A stretch of 64,000 nt of DNA from Streptomyces sp. NBC_00239 (GCF_036194065.1 NZ_CP108095.1:4960001-5024000), one strand, 5' to 3'; numbered from the stretch's first letter, positions 17,009-25,921 are shown. Notes: generated from the letters alone by a model not told the origin. Numbers and translations are program-made.

Positions 17009-18339
17009 GCGAGGCCGATGTGCCGGGCGCGGTGCCGCTGCCGGGGCTCCGCCCCGGACCCCGCGCCTCGAACTCCCCCGGACTCCGCCCGGGGGGACCC
17101 CCAGGCGAGGCCGGGATCGCCCCCGGTGGGGCCGGGTCGTTCCACGAGATGTGGGCGGACCTGGCGCCCATCGGGCGGCACACGGGCTCCGGCGGCTACC
17201 GCCGCTTCGCGTGGACCGGCGCCGACGCGGACTGCCGCGCCTGGTTCCGGGCCCAGGCCGAGGCGCGCGGGCTCGCGTACGAGACCGACCGCAACGGCAA
17301 CCAGTGGGCCTGGCTCGGCGACCCGCTCGCCGGGGACGCCGTGGTCACCGGCTCGCACCTGGACTCCGTACCCGACGGCGGGGCCTTCGACGGCCCCCTC
17401 GGCGTGGTGTCCTCCTTCGCGGCCCTGGACGAACTCCGCAACAGGGGAGTGGAGTTCACCCGGCCGCTGGCCATCACCAACTTCGGTGACGAGGAGGGCG
17501 CCCGCTTCGGGCTGGCCTGCGTCGGCTCCCGGCTCGCCAGCGGGCAGCTGACCAAGGAGAAGGCGTACGAGCTGCGCGACGCCGACGGGGTGACCCTGCC
17601 GCAGGCCATGGAGGCCGCCGGGTACGACCCGGAGGCGATCGGGGCCGACCACGCGCGCCTCGCCCGCATCGGCGCCTTCGTCGAACTCCACGTCGAACAG
17701 GGCCGCGCACTGGACCTGTCCGGCGACCGGGTCGGCATCGCCTCCGCGATCTGGCCGCACGGCCGCTGGCGGTTCGACTTCCGCGGCGAGGCCAACCACG
17801 CGGGCACCACCCGCCTCGCGGACCGGCGCGACCCGATGCTCCCGTACGCGGAGACGGTGCTCGCCGCCCGCCGCGAGGCCGAGTTCGCGGGCGCCGTCGC
17901 CACCTTCGGCAAGATCGCGGTCGAGCCGAACGGCGTCAACGCCATCCCCTCCCTCGTGCGGGGCTGGCTCGACGCCCGCGCCGCCGACGGGAAGGCGCTG
18001 GACGAGGTGCTCGACGGGGTGCGCCGGGCCGCCCGGGAGCACGCCGAGCGGCACGGCGTCGAACTCGACGTCGTCCGGGAGTCCTTCACCCCCGTGGTCG
18101 AGTTCCAGCACGCACTGCGCGACGAGCTCGCCCGCATCCTCGGGGAGAAGACCCCCGTGCTGGGGACGGGCGCGGGACACGACGCCGGAATCCTCTCCGC
18201 GACCGTCCCGACCGCGATGCTGTTCGTACGCAACCCCACCGGCGTCTCGCACTCCCCGGCGGAATCCGCCGAGGAGGACGACTGCGTCGCCGGTGTCCTC
18301 GCCCTCGCCGATGTACTGGAAGGCCTCGCGTGCCGGTGA
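17005..18339 (+). CDS. M20-family Zn amidohydrolase (allantoate/N-carbamoyl amino acid amidohydrolase type), hut-linked
   Basis: A 444-residue metallo-amidohydrolase. Metal-binding segments are visible: [42 protein letters not shown], and GAGHDAGIL. Typical substrates are ureido or N-acyl amino acids such as allantoate. Because it sits between hutU and hutF, translationally coupled to hutU (GTGA), it probably hydrolyses N-formyl-L-glutamate, replacing HutG. The first 45 residues are unusual: [17 protein letters not shown] sequence encoded by DNA matching the dispersed palindromic repeat, ahead of the domain start [13 protein letters not shown]. So the N-terminus seems to have been extended by a repeat. 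The exact start is therefore uncertain. Confidence 0.85.
   Translation: MSEADVPGAVPLPGLRPGPRASNSPGLRPGGPPGEAGIAPGGAGSFHEMWADLAPIGRHTGSGGYRRFAWTGADADCRAWFRAQAEARGLAYETDRNGNQWAWLGDPLAGDAVVTGSHLDSVPDGGAFDGPLGVVSSFAALDELRNRGVEFTRPLAITNFGDEEGARFGLACVGSRLASGQLTKEKAYELRDADGVTLPQAMEAAGYDPEAIGADHARLARIGAFVELHVEQGRALDLSGDRVGIASAIWPHGRWRFDFRGEANHAGTTRLADRRDPMLPYAETVLAARREAEFAGAVATFGKIAVEPNGVNAIPSLVRGWLDARAADGKALDEVLDGVRRAAREHAERHGVELDVVRESFTPVVEFQHALRDELARILGEKTPVLGTGAGHDAGILSATVPTAMLFVRNPTGVSHSPAESAEEDDCVAGVLALADVLEGLACR
17040..17110. repeat. Copy of the dispersed GC-rich palindromic repeat inside a coding region
   Basis: GGGGCTCCGCCCCGGACCCC, then GCGCCTCGAAC, matches one arm of the repeat seen between genes elsewhere in the window. 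Here it is read in frame within the N-terminus of the amidohydrolase. Confidence 0.65.
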
Positions 18340-19667
18340 AGACCTTTTGGCTGGAGCACGCCTGGCTCGGCACCCATGTCGAGCCGGGCGTCGCCCTGGA
18401 CGTACAGGACGGGCGGATCACCGCCCTGCGGACCGCCGTCGAGACCCCGCCGGCGCGCGCCGAGGTGCTCCGCGGCCTGACCCTCCCGGGCCTGGCCAAC
18501 GCGCACTCCCACGCCTTCCACCGGGCCCTGCGCGGCACCGTGCAGGTGGGCTCCGGCACCTTCTGGACCTGGCGCGAGATCATGTACTCCGTCGCCCAGA
18601 ACCTCACCCCCGACTCGTACTTCGCGCTCGCCCGGGCCGTGTACGCGGAGATGGCCCTGGCCGGCGTCACGGCCGTCGGCGAGTTCCACTACCTCCACCA
18701 CGCGCCCGGCGGCACCGCGTACGCCGACCCCAACGCCATGGGCGAGGCCCTGATCGCGGCCGCCGCAGCGGCGGGCATCCGCATCACCCTCCTCGACACC
18801 GCCTACCTCTCCGCCGGCTTCGGGCAGGCCCCCGAGCCGCACCAGACGCGCTTCTCCGACGGCACCGCCGAGGCCTGGGCAGAGCGGGCCTCCGCCCTCA
18901 AGGAGCGCGACCACGCCCGGATCGGCGCCGCGATCCACTCCGTACGGGCCGTCCCGGCGGACCAGCTCGGCACGGTCGCGCGCTGGGCCGAGGAACGCCG
19001 CGCGCCCCTGCACGTCCACCTCTCCGAGCAGACCGCCGAGAACGACGCCTGCCAGGCGGCGCACGGCCGCACGCCCACCCGGCTGCTCGCCGACCACGGC
19101 GTCCTCGGACCGCGCACCACCGGCGTCCACAACACGCACCTGACGGACGAGGACATCGCCCTGCTCGGCGGGACGACCACCGGCACCTGCATGTGCCCCA
19201 CCACCGAACGCGACCTCGCCGACGGCATCGGGCCTGCCGTCCGCCTCCAGCGGGCCGGCAGCCCGCTCTCGCTGGGCAGCGACAGCCACGCCGTGATCGA
19301 CCTGTTCGAAGAGGCCCGGGCGATGGAACTCAACGAGCGGCTCGCCAGCCGGACCCGCGGGCACTGGACCGCGGCGGCGCTGCTCCGGGCCGCCACCGCG
19401 GACGGCCACGCGGCCCTCGGCTGGGCCGATGCGGGCTCGCTGTCCGCGGGGGCCCTGGCGGACTTCACCACCGTCGCGTTGGACTCGGTCCGCACGGCCG
19501 GGCCGGTGCCGAGGCTCGGTGCCGAGACCGCCGTCTTCGCCGCGTCGGCGGCCGACGTCCGCCACACGGTGGTTGCTGGTCGCCACGTCGTCCGCGACGG
19601 TCACCACACCCTCGTCGGTGACGTGGCGGGAGCCCTGGCCGACGCGATCAGCGCCGTCCGTTCCTGA
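18330..19667 (+). CDS. hutF: Formimidoylglutamate deiminase
   Basis: A 445-residue amidohydrolase-superfamily enzyme. Zinc ligands are in LANAHSHAFHRAL (HxH), HVHLSEQ, and the metal aspartate in LGSDSHAVIDLF. The WTWREIMYS segment is typical of HutF. It turns N-formimino-L-glutamate into N-formyl-L-glutamate plus ammonia, the third route of histidine degradation, which then needs a deformylase. It overlaps the preceding amidohydrolase gene by 10 bases, so the two are surely co-translated and work in sequence. Start is the GTG at 18330. Confidence 0.92.
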   Translation: MPVKTFWLEHAWLGTHVEPGVALDVQDGRITALRTAVETPPARAEVLRGLTLPGLANAHSHAFHRALRGTVQVGSGTFWTWREIMYSVAQNLTPDSYFALARAVYAEMALAGVTAVGEFHYLHHAPGGTAYADPNAMGEALIAAAAAAGIRITLLDTAYLSAGFGQAPEPHQTRFSDGTAEAWAERASALKERDHARIGAAIHSVRAVPADQLGTVARWAEERRAPLHVHLSEQTAENDACQAAHGRTPTRLLADHGVLGPRTTGVHNTHLTDEDIALLGGTTTGTCMCPTTERDLADGIGPAVRLQRAGSPLSLGSDSHAVIDLFEEARAMELNERLASRTRGHWTAAALLRAATADGHAALGWADAGSLSAGALADFTTVALDSVRTAGPVPRLGAETAVFAASAADVRHTVVAGRHVVRDGHHTLVGDVAGALADAISAVRS

Positions 19668-19672
19668 CCTGG

Positions 19673-19805
19673 GGCTACGCCCCGGACCCCGCGCCCCAAA
19701 CGCCGGCGGGCTGGATTTTCCCGCTGAGCGGGGTCGAGACCGCAGCCAGGGCAGCATCCAGCCCCGTCGGCGTTTGAGGCGCGGGGCGCGGGGCGGAGCC
19801 CCGGA
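19673..19805. repeat. Inverted pair of dispersed GC-rich repeats between hutF and hutI
   Basis: GGGGCTACGCCCCGGACCCC, then CGCCCCAAACGCCGGCGGGCTGG, near 19675-19715 is facing its near reverse complement (AGCCCCGTCGGCGTTTGAGGCG onward) at about 19762-19803. The pair can fold into one long hairpin across the gap between two hut genes, and could attenuate hutI expression. Confidence 0.7.
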
Positions 19806-19820
19806 AACGAGAGGAACCCT

Positions 19821-20990
19821 GTGACCACCACCGTCATCCACAACATCGGCAGCCTCGTCACCAACGACCCCGCCCTCGGCACCGGCCCCCTCGGCCTGGT
19901 CGAGGACGCGGCCGTGGTCATCGACGGCGACCGCATCGCCTGGGTCGGCCCCACCGGTACTGCCCCGCAGGCCGACACCGCGTACGACGCGCAGGGCCGG
20001 GCGCTGATCCCCGGCTTCGTCGACTCGCACAGCCACCTCGTCTTCGCCGGCGACCGCACCCAAGAGTTCAACGCCCGCATGTCCGGCCGCAGCTACACCG
20101 CCGGCGGCATCCGCACCACCGTCGCCGCCACCCGCGCCGCCTCCGACGAGGCGCTGGAGGCCAACCTGGTGCGCCACCTCCGCGAGGCGCTGCGCCAGGG
20201 CACCACCACCTTCGAGACCAAGTCCGGCTACGGCCTGACCGTCGAGGACGAGGCCCGTGCGCTGCGGATCGCCGCCGCCCACACCGAGGAGGTCACCTAC
20301 CTCGGCGCGCACATCGTCTCCCCCGACCACGCCGACGACCCGGCTGCGTACGTGGCGCTGGTCACCGGCGAGATGCTGGACGCCTGCGCCCCGTACGCCC
20401 GCTGGGTGGACGTGTTCTGCGAGAAGGGCGCCTTCGACGGCGACCAGGCCCGGGCCGTCCTCACGGCCGGCAAGGCGAAGGGCCTGATCCCGCGCATCCA
20501 CGCCAACCAGCTGAGCCACGGCCCCGGCGTACAGCTCGGCGTGGAGCTCGGCGCGGCCTCCGCCGACCACTGCACCCACCTCACCGACGCCGACGTGGAC
20601 GCCCTCGCGAACTCCGCGACCGTCGCCACCCTGCTGCCCGGCGCCGAGTTCTCCACCCGTGCGCAATGGCCCGACGCCCGCCGGCTCCTCGACGCCGGTG
20701 CCACCGTCGCCCTGTCCACCGACTGCAACCCCGGCTCCTCCTACACCAGTTCGATGGCGTTCTGCATCGCGCTGGCGGTCCGGGACATGGGCATGACCCC
20801 GGACGAGGCCCTGTGGGCCGCCACCGCCGGCGGCGCCCGCGCGCTGCTGCGCACCGACATCGGCGTCCTGACCCCGGGTTCCCGCGCGGACCTGGCGCTC
20901 CTCGACGCCCCCAGCCACGTCCACCTCGCCTACCGGCCCGGCGTCCCGCTGGTCTCCGCCGTGTGGCAGCGGGGAGTGCGCGCGCTCTGA
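19821..20990 (+). CDS. hutI: Imidazolonepropionase
   Basis: A 389-residue amidohydrolase. The metal pair is in [14 protein letters not shown], substrate contacts in [11 protein letters not shown] and KSGYGL, and the later metal residues in HANQLSH and [16 protein letters not shown]. It opens 4-imidazolone-5-propionate to N-formimino-L-glutamate, the step between HutU and HutF. Start is the GTG at 19821 with GAGAGGAA upstream. It is separated from hutF by an inverted pair of dispersed repeats rather than by the usual overlap. Confidence 0.95.
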   Translation: MTTTVIHNIGSLVTNDPALGTGPLGLVEDAAVVIDGDRIAWVGPTGTAPQADTAYDAQGRALIPGFVDSHSHLVFAGDRTQEFNARMSGRSYTAGGIRTTVAATRAASDEALEANLVRHLREALRQGTTTFETKSGYGLTVEDEARALRIAAAHTEEVTYLGAHIVSPDHADDPAAYVALVTGEMLDACAPYARWVDVFCEKGAFDGDQARAVLTAGKAKGLIPRIHANQLSHGPGVQLGVELGAASADHCTHLTDADVDALANSATVATLLPGAEFSTRAQWPDARRLLDAGATVALSTDCNPGSSYTSSMAFCIALAVRDMGMTPDEALWAATAGGARALLRTDIGVLTPGSRADLALLDAPSHVHLAYRPGVPLVSAVWQRGVRAL

Positions 20991-21025
20991 CGCGGTGGCG
21001 CGGTGGCGCGACGACGCGCCGTTCC

Positions 21026-21065
21026 GGCGGATCGGGCGCGGTGGGTCGGCGGTGGCCGATCCGCC
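21026..21065. terminator. Terminator of the hut operon
   Basis: GGCGGATCGG (21026-21035) pairs with CCGATCCGCC (21056-21065) over 10 bases with a 20-base loop. A T-rich stretch (CCTTTGTCTT) follows closely. Confidence 0.65.
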
Positions 21066-21116
21066 GCGTCCTTTGTCTTCCCTCGGCAGGGCCCCAGGCG
21101 TACCTTGACGCCCAAT

Positions 21117-21131
21117 CTGACTTGTCGTCAG
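21117..21131. promoter_or_regulatory. Inverted repeat in the promoter region of the surface-protein operon
   Basis: CTGAC-TTGTC-GTCAG, perfect 5-base arms, about 28 bases before the first gene and just after TTGACG (21105-21110), a possible -35 box. It could be an operator or part of the promoter. Confidence 0.4.
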
Positions 21132-21158
21132 TAACTTTGGCCCGAGGGGAACCCAGAG

Positions 21159-21848
21159 GTGTCCAAGCAGCAACGCTCCGCCGCGCTCGCGCTGGCAGCG
21201 GCGTTGGCCGGTCCGGCGGTACTGATGGCCGCCCCCGCAGCCCACGCCGATGTCGTCGACGTCAAGTACGACTGCAAGACGCCGATCGGCCCGAAGTCCG
21301 CGGTCTCGCCCATCGACGTCACGGCCGTCCCGGCCGGTACGGGCTACAAGCTGACGATGTCGTTCCGCAAGGGCGTCTCCTCCAGCCCGATCGAGCTGGG
21401 CAAGGGCGCGATGAAGCCGAGCGCCGTGATCGTGGTCGGCGGCGACGACAGCGGGACCGTCGCCGTGTCCGGGCCGCCCAACGCGGTGGCCGCGCCGGCC
21501 GACACCCCGATCAAGATCAACGACCTGTCCGGCACGTACACCCCGAAGAAGTCCGGCAAGGTCACCTTCACGGCGGGCGTGCTCACCATCAACGCGCTGA
21601 TGACGACCACGACCTGCACCCCCGGCAACGACCCGAAGCCCTCGCTCCAGATGGACGTCGTGGCCGCCGGCGGCGGCAAGGAGGCCGGGAGCGGGGTCAC
21701 GGCGGCGGCCGCGGGCGCCGACAGCCTGCCCCAGACCGGCCCGATGGACTCCGCGCTCGCACTCGCCACCCTCGGCGGCACCGTCCTGCTGTCCGGCTTC
21801 GCGGGGGTCCTGTGGCTGACCCGCCGCGGCCGGCGGGCCGGGGCCTGA
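21159..21848 (+). CDS. Secreted protein with C-terminal LPQTG sorting signal
   Basis: A 229-residue exported protein: signal peptide (to about APAAHA-D), one beta-rich domain, a flexible segment, then LPQTG, a hydrophobic helix and an RRGRR tail. That is a full sortase signal. The domain (DLSGTYTPKKSGKVTFTAG) closely resembles the second domain of the fourth gene of this operon (DMTGTYKPGKSGKVTLSPG), so the two are paralogues. It probably ends covalently attached to the wall. No sortase gene is in the window. The GTG at 21159 has GAGGGGA and AGAG upstream. Confidence 0.8.
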   Translation: MSKQQRSAALALAAALAGPAVLMAAPAAHADVVDVKYDCKTPIGPKSAVSPIDVTAVPAGTGYKLTMSFRKGVSSSPIELGKGAMKPSAVIVVGGDDSGTVAVSGPPNAVAAPADTPIKINDLSGTYTPKKSGKVTFTAGVLTINALMTTTTCTPGNDPKPSLQMDVVAAGGGKEAGSGVTAAAAGADSLPQTGPMDSALALATLGGTVLLSGFAGVLWLTRRGRRAGA

Positions 21849-21882
21849 CCGGCCGACGGCCGGCACAGGGAGGGACACCGCC

Positions 21883-23139
21883 ATGCCGTTGACCGACCTC
21901 GCCGGCAACCCCCAGCCCCGCCGGCGCCCCGGGGACAACCCCGAGCCCTGCCGGCGCCCTGAGGGCAACCTCCAGCCTCGCCGGTGCACTGGGGACAACC
22001 CCGAGCCTTGCCGGCGCCCTGAGGGCAACATCCAGCCTCGCCGGCGTTTGAGGCGCGGGGTTTGGGGCGGAGCCCCAAGGCAACCCGGCTCCGCCGGGTA
22101 CCGGGCTCTGCCCGGACCCGCGCCTCAAACGCCGGCGAGGCTGGATATCGCGAAGCTGGGTACCGCGAGGCTGGGTGTGCTGCGGGCGGCGGTTTCGGCG
22201 TGCGCCGCCGTCGTGGTGCTGCTGGGCACCGCCGGCCCGGCCCGCGCCGCCGAGCCCGGGTGGACGGCCGCGCCCGCCGCGGGCGCCGCCACCCGCCCCG
22301 GCAGCGCCGACGAGCGCCCGTACTTCTACCTCCAGGGCGTCCCCGGCACCGTGCTGGAGGATCGGCTCGCGCTGTCCAACCCGTCCGGCAGGACCCGCAC
22401 CGTCACCCTGCACGGGGCCGACGCCTACAACGGGCCCGGCGGCGCCTTCGCCGTACGCCCGGCGGCCCGTACCACCGGCGCCGGGTCCTGGATCCGCTTC
22501 GCCGACGCCACCGTCCGGATCCCGCCCCGCACCCGTGCGGTCGTTCCGTTCACCGTCACCGTGCCGTCCGGCGCAGTCCCCGGCGACCACCCGGCCGCCG
22601 TCGTCGCCACCGAGGGCGGCCGCGAGGCCGGGGTACGGGTCCGGCTGCGGGTCGAGGGCCCCACCCTGTCGGCGCTCACCGTCGAGGACGTGGCCGTGAC
22701 CGGCTCCGGCCGGTCCGCCGTCCTGCGGTACGCCCTCGTCAACCGCGGGAACACCACCCTGTCCCCGGAGCTCGCGGTGCGCGCCGCCGGGCTGTTCGGG
22801 GAGCTGCCGGGCCACCGGGCCCGCCCGCTGGGCGTCGAGCTGCTGCCCGGCCGCCGGGTGGAGCTGACGGAACCCTGGCCGGGCGCGCCCGCCCTCGACT
22901 CCGTGGACCTGACCCTCACCGTCACCGCGGGCGGCGGCGCGCACGCCTCCGCCACGGGCTCCGCCGCCTTCGTCCCGTGGGCGGCGGTGGCCGGCACCGC
23001 GGCCTCTCTGGCGGCCCTCGGCACGGCCGCGCTGCTGTTCGCACGTACGAGAAGGAACCGGCGCGCGGCATCGCCGGAGCCCCGGGAGCAGGCCGTGCGG
23101 CCCGCTCCGGAAGCCGAGTTGACGGGAGCGGCCAGGTGA
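21883..23139 (+). CDS. DUF916-like (WxL-interacting-type) surface protein with repeat-derived N-terminus
   Basis: 418 residues. The recognisable part begins at VLRAAVSACAAVVVLL (signal peptide), followed by a DUF916-like domain (RPYFYLQGVPGTVLEDRLALSNPSG is the start; VVPFTVTVPSGAVPGDH its core), a second beta domain, a membrane helix and an arginine-rich cytoplasmic tail. DUF916 proteins bind peptidoglycan and partner surface proteins in other bacteria. Ahead of the signal peptide lie about 95 odd residues (NPQPRRRPGDNPEPCRRPEG units) encoded by palindromic-repeat DNA. The ATG at 21883 has an excellent GGAGGG site, so it may be the ancestral start separated from its signal peptide, or translation may begin at the GTG at 22177. 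Confidence 0.75.
   Translation: MPLTDLAGNPQPRRRPGDNPEPCRRPEGNLQPRRCTGDNPEPCRRPEGNIQPRRRLRRGVWGGAPRQPGSAGYRALPGPAPQTPARLDIAKLGTARLGVLRAAVSACAAVVVLLGTAGPARAAEPGWTAAPAAGAATRPGSADERPYFYLQGVPGTVLEDRLALSNPSGRTRTVTLHGADAYNGPGGAFAVRPAARTTGAGSWIRFADATVRIPPRTRAVVPFTVTVPSGAVPGDHPAAVVATEGGREAGVRVRLRVEGPTLSALTVEDVAVTGSGRSAVLRYALVNRGNTTLSPELAVRAAGLFGELPGHRARPLGVELLPGRRVELTEPWPGAPALDSVDLTLTVTAGGGAHASATGSAAFVPWAAVAGTAASLAALGTAALLFARTRRNRRAASPEPREQAVRPAPEAELTGAAR
21905..22150. repeat. Tandem and inverted copies of the dispersed repeat at the 5' end of a gene
   Basis: Units of about 60 bases with the words CCCCGAGCC and GCCGGCGCCCTGAGGGCAAC occur twice, then a full CCTCGCCGGCGTTTGAGGCG copy (22036-22055), and its exact reverse complement CGCCTCAAACGCCGGCGAGG (22121-22140). 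The two can pair into a hairpin of about 40 bases per side. No stop codon is introduced in the downstream gene's frame. Confidence 0.8.
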
Positions 23140-24530
23140 GCGGCCAGGTGAGCGGCGAAGTCAGGGTCCGGGACAGGGGCCGGGGGAGAGCCCCGCGTAC
23201 GGCAGCGGACCTCAGGGCCGCCGTCGGGCGCACTGCGCCGGACCGTCCGGCAGCGCCGGGGCGCGCTGCGCCGAGAGCTCGTACGGCGCCGAGAGCTCGT
23301 ACGGCACCGGGAGCCCGTACGGCACCCGCGCCGCGGCCGTCCGGGCGCACCCTGGTCGCCGCACCGGCCGTCCCCGCCGCGCGGGCGGCCGCCCCGCAGC
23401 GGCCCGTCCCTGCCGCCCGCCTCGCCGCGCTGTTCCTCGTCGTGGTCGCGCTGATCCTCGCCGGGGGTGCGCCCGCCGTCGCCGCCGAGGGGAAGCCCGC
23501 GGTGGAGTTGTCGCTCCGGGAGGTGGCCAAGGGGACGGAGATCACGGTCGCGGGCACCGGCTGGCGGCCCCGCACGCTGCTCACCCTGCTCGTCTGCGGG
23601 CAGAACATGATCGGCGGCACCAACAGCTGCGCCAACTCCGACGGCCGGGCCGTCAGCACCGACGACACCGGCCGGTTCGGCAAGCAGCTGCCGGTGGTCG
23701 CCCCGCCCAAGCCCTGCCCCTGCGTGGTGGCGGTCGCCACCGTCACCGGCGACCAGGCGCAGGTGCTGGCCCCGCTGACGATCACCGACCATCCGGTGGC
23801 GGCGCTGCCGTCGCAGACCGGCACCGCCCGGCTCGCCGTCCTCGCGGCGGCCCGCCTCGACGGTGAGGACGGGGTGCTGACCTGGTTCGGCGCCCCGCCC
23901 ACGCGCACGCTCGTGGTCACCGTCGGAAACCTCGGCTCCGCGCCCGTCAAGGACCCGCTCTTCCAGGTCGGCACTGCGCACGGCGTGTTCGCCCCGGTCT
24001 GGGAGGAGCGGCAGTGGCGCGGCACCATCGCGCCCGGCCAGAAGGCCCGCGTCGAGCTCGACGTCGGCCTGACGGCGGGCGCGCACGGCGACTACGCCGT
24101 CTCGCTCAAGTACGGCGAGAAGGTCCTCGCCGTACAGCCCTGGGGCGTGGACCGGCCGTACGGGGTCACGCTCTTCTGGATCCTGCTGTGCCTGGTCATC
24201 CCGGCCGCGGTCTTCCGCATCGGCATGGCCGTCGTGGACCGGGTCCGGCCGCGCACCGGCGCGGGCGGCCGGCACCGCGGGGCCTCCCGGATCCCCGAGG
24301 CGGCAGCGGCCGTCACCGCGAAGCTGCCGCGGATCCCCGGACACCCGCCGGACCGGCCCGTACGGGCGGCCCGGCCGCCGAAGCGGGCACCCGGGACCCC
24401 CGCGGCCCCCGCCCCCGAGACGACCACGGCGGCGCTGCCGTGGTTCACCCCGGAGAACGCGCCGGGAGCACAGACAACACAGACATCCGCACCGTCTGAG
24501 AAGAGTTCGACGACGAAGGGACATTCGTGA
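23136..24530 (+). CDS. Membrane-anchored protein with an Ig/neocarzinostatin-like extracellular domain
   Basis: 464 residues, translationally coupled to the gene before it (GTGA). Residues 1-95 are basic, Pro/Ala-rich and probably cytoplasmic or disordered, with an 18-base DNA tandem repeat giving RAPRART-like units. A helix (LAALFLVVVALILAGG) leads to an outside domain, ITVAGTGWRPRTLLTLLVC onward, with two close cysteine pairs, reminiscent of the neocarzinostatin Ig fold. A second helix (VTLFWILLCLVIPAAVF) ends in a basic tail. A second GTG 12 bases downstream is an alternative start. Function unknown; it is likely part of the same surface complex. Confidence 0.7.
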   Translation: MSGQVSGEVRVRDRGRGRAPRTAADLRAAVGRTAPDRPAAPGRAAPRARTAPRARTAPGARTAPAPRPSGRTLVAAPAVPAARAAAPQRPVPAARLAALFLVVVALILAGGAPAVAAEGKPAVELSLREVAKGTEITVAGTGWRPRTLLTLLVCGQNMIGGTNSCANSDGRAVSTDDTGRFGKQLPVVAPPKPCPCVVAVATVTGDQAQVLAPLTITDHPVAALPSQTGTARLAVLAAARLDGEDGVLTWFGAPPTRTLVVTVGNLGSAPVKDPLFQVGTAHGVFAPVWEERQWRGTIAPGQKARVELDVGLTAGAHGDYAVSLKYGEKVLAVQPWGVDRPYGVTLFWILLCLVIPAAVFRIGMAVVDRVRPRTGAGGRHRGASRIPEAAAAVTAKLPRIPGHPPDRPVRAARPPKRAPGTPAAPAPETTTAALPWFTPENAPGAQTTQTSAPSEKSSTTKGHS

Positions 24531-25921
24531 AGACCCAACGGAGGGTGAGTGCGGCCGTGGTCGCGCTGCTGCTCGGCGGCGCGGGCATCGTCATGGTGGC
24601 TGCGCCCGCCCAGGCGGCCGACGTGCCGTTCAAGGTCAAGTGCGTGCCGCCGGCCGCCGGCGGTGGACCGGTGGAGGGCACGACCACCGCCCGGGTCACC
24701 GCCCCGGCCACGGCCAAGGTCGGCGACGAGGTCGATGTGACGTGGGAGTTCACCAAGCTCGCGGCCAAGAACTCGAACCTGGCGGACATCCCGGAGAACT
24801 CGGTGACCCCCACCGGGCATCTGACGGTAAGCGGCGCGGGCGAGCTGACGCTGAAGGGCGAGGCCAAGAACCCGAAGATCCCCAAGGGCGGCGAGATGAC
24901 GGTCGCCCCGATGAAGGGGCGGCTGAAACTGACCAAGGCGGGGGACATCACCCTGACCCCCGCGAAGTACGAGATCTCCGTCCGCCTGTACGGCAGTGAC
25001 TGGCTCACCAAGTGCACGCCCCTGGAGACGGTGAAGGCGGCGGCGACCATCAAGGTCACCGGGGGCTCCAGCGGCGGCACGACGACCGGTACGACGTCCG
25101 GTACGACGACGGGAACCACGTCCGGTACGACGTCCGGTACGACGACGGGCACGACCACCGGAACGACTGCCGGGACCACCACCGGCACCACCACCGGCAC
25201 GACGTCCGGGACCACCTCCGGCACGACGACGGGTACGACGTCCGGGACCACCGCCGGGACCACCTCCGGCACGACGTCCGGGACCACCGCCGGCACCGGC
25301 GGCCCGAGCGACGTGCCCGGCAAGGAGGTCGCGGTGACCTTCGCGTGCCAGCCGCCGGGGCCCCCGAACATCCAGTCGAAGGTGACCGTCAACGCCAAGA
25401 AGAACGGCGGCAACTGGAACCTCACGGTCAAGACCGCCAAGGGCGTCATGAAGAGCCCCGCACCGATCGCCGCGGGTCAGCTCAAGCCCTCGATGAAGGT
25501 CAGGCTCGGCGGCGCGGACAGCGGCACCGTCGAGGTCACGGGCCCGCCGAACGCCTCGGAGATCAAGGCGAACGATCCGGTGGACCTCTCCGACATGACG
25601 GGCACCTACAAGCCCGGCAAGTCCGGCAAGGTCACGCTCAGCCCGGGTGACCTGACCATCACGGCGCTCGGGATCAAGATCCCGTGCAAGGCGACGGCCA
25701 CCGCCGTCTCCGCCACCGTCGACACCGCGGCCCAGCCGGGCGGCAGCGGCAACACCACGACCGGCACCACCGACGGCAACACCGACGGAGGCCTCGCCGA
25801 CACCGGCGCGTCCGACGACGGCGGCATCAAGGCCCTCGGGCTGGTCGCCGGCACCGTTCTGCTGCTGGGCGCCGCGGTCTTCACCTTCACCCCGTGGCGC
25901 CGACTGCGCGGCACCCGGTAG
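24527..25921 (+). CDS. Secreted two-domain protein with Gly-Thr-Thr repeat stalk and LADTG sorting signal
   Basis: 464 residues, coupled to the previous gene (GTGA). After a signal peptide comes domain 1 (to about 180), then a stalk of about 24 tetrapeptides of the form GTT followed by T, S or A (about 183-265), then domain 2, and finally LADTG with a hydrophobic helix and an RRLRGTR tail. LAxTG is the motif favoured by Streptomyces class E sortase. The stalk is likely a flexible, perhaps glycosylated, spacer through the wall. Domain 2 matches the single domain of the first gene in this operon. Confidence 0.8.
   Translation: MKTQRRVSAAVVALLLGGAGIVMVAAPAQAADVPFKVKCVPPAAGGGPVEGTTTARVTAPATAKVGDEVDVTWEFTKLAAKNSNLADIPENSVTPTGHLTVSGAGELTLKGEAKNPKIPKGGEMTVAPMKGRLKLTKAGDITLTPAKYEISVRLYGSDWLTKCTPLETVKAAATIKVTGGSSGGTTTGTTSGTTTGTTSGTTSGTTTGTTTGTTAGTTTGTTTGTTSGTTSGTTTGTTSGTTAGTTSGTTSGTTAGTGGPSDVPGKEVAVTFACQPPGPPNIQSKVTVNAKKNGGNWNLTVKTAKGVMKSPAPIAAGQLKPSMKVRLGGADSGTVEVTGPPNASEIKANDPVDLSDMTGTYKPGKSGKVTLSPGDLTITALGIKIPCKATATAVSATVDTAAQPGGSGNTTTGTTDGNTDGGLADTGASDDGGIKALGLVAGTVLLLGAAVFTFTPWRRLRGTR
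25078..25296 (+). repeat. 12-base coding tandem repeat (GTT-x tetrapeptides)
   Basis: Degenerate units of GGTACGACGTCC and GGCACGACGACC type repeat with few other residues. This is a microsatellite-like coding tract liable to change length. Confidence 0.8.

Noticed and set aside
17196..22031. A 1,611-codon open frame on the minus strand over the hut region
   Set aside because: It is antisense to four well-supported genes and shows composition of a shadow frame.
25078..25296. Possible CRISPR or non-coding minisatellite
   Set aside because: It is in frame within a secreted protein and codes a regular GTT-x stalk.
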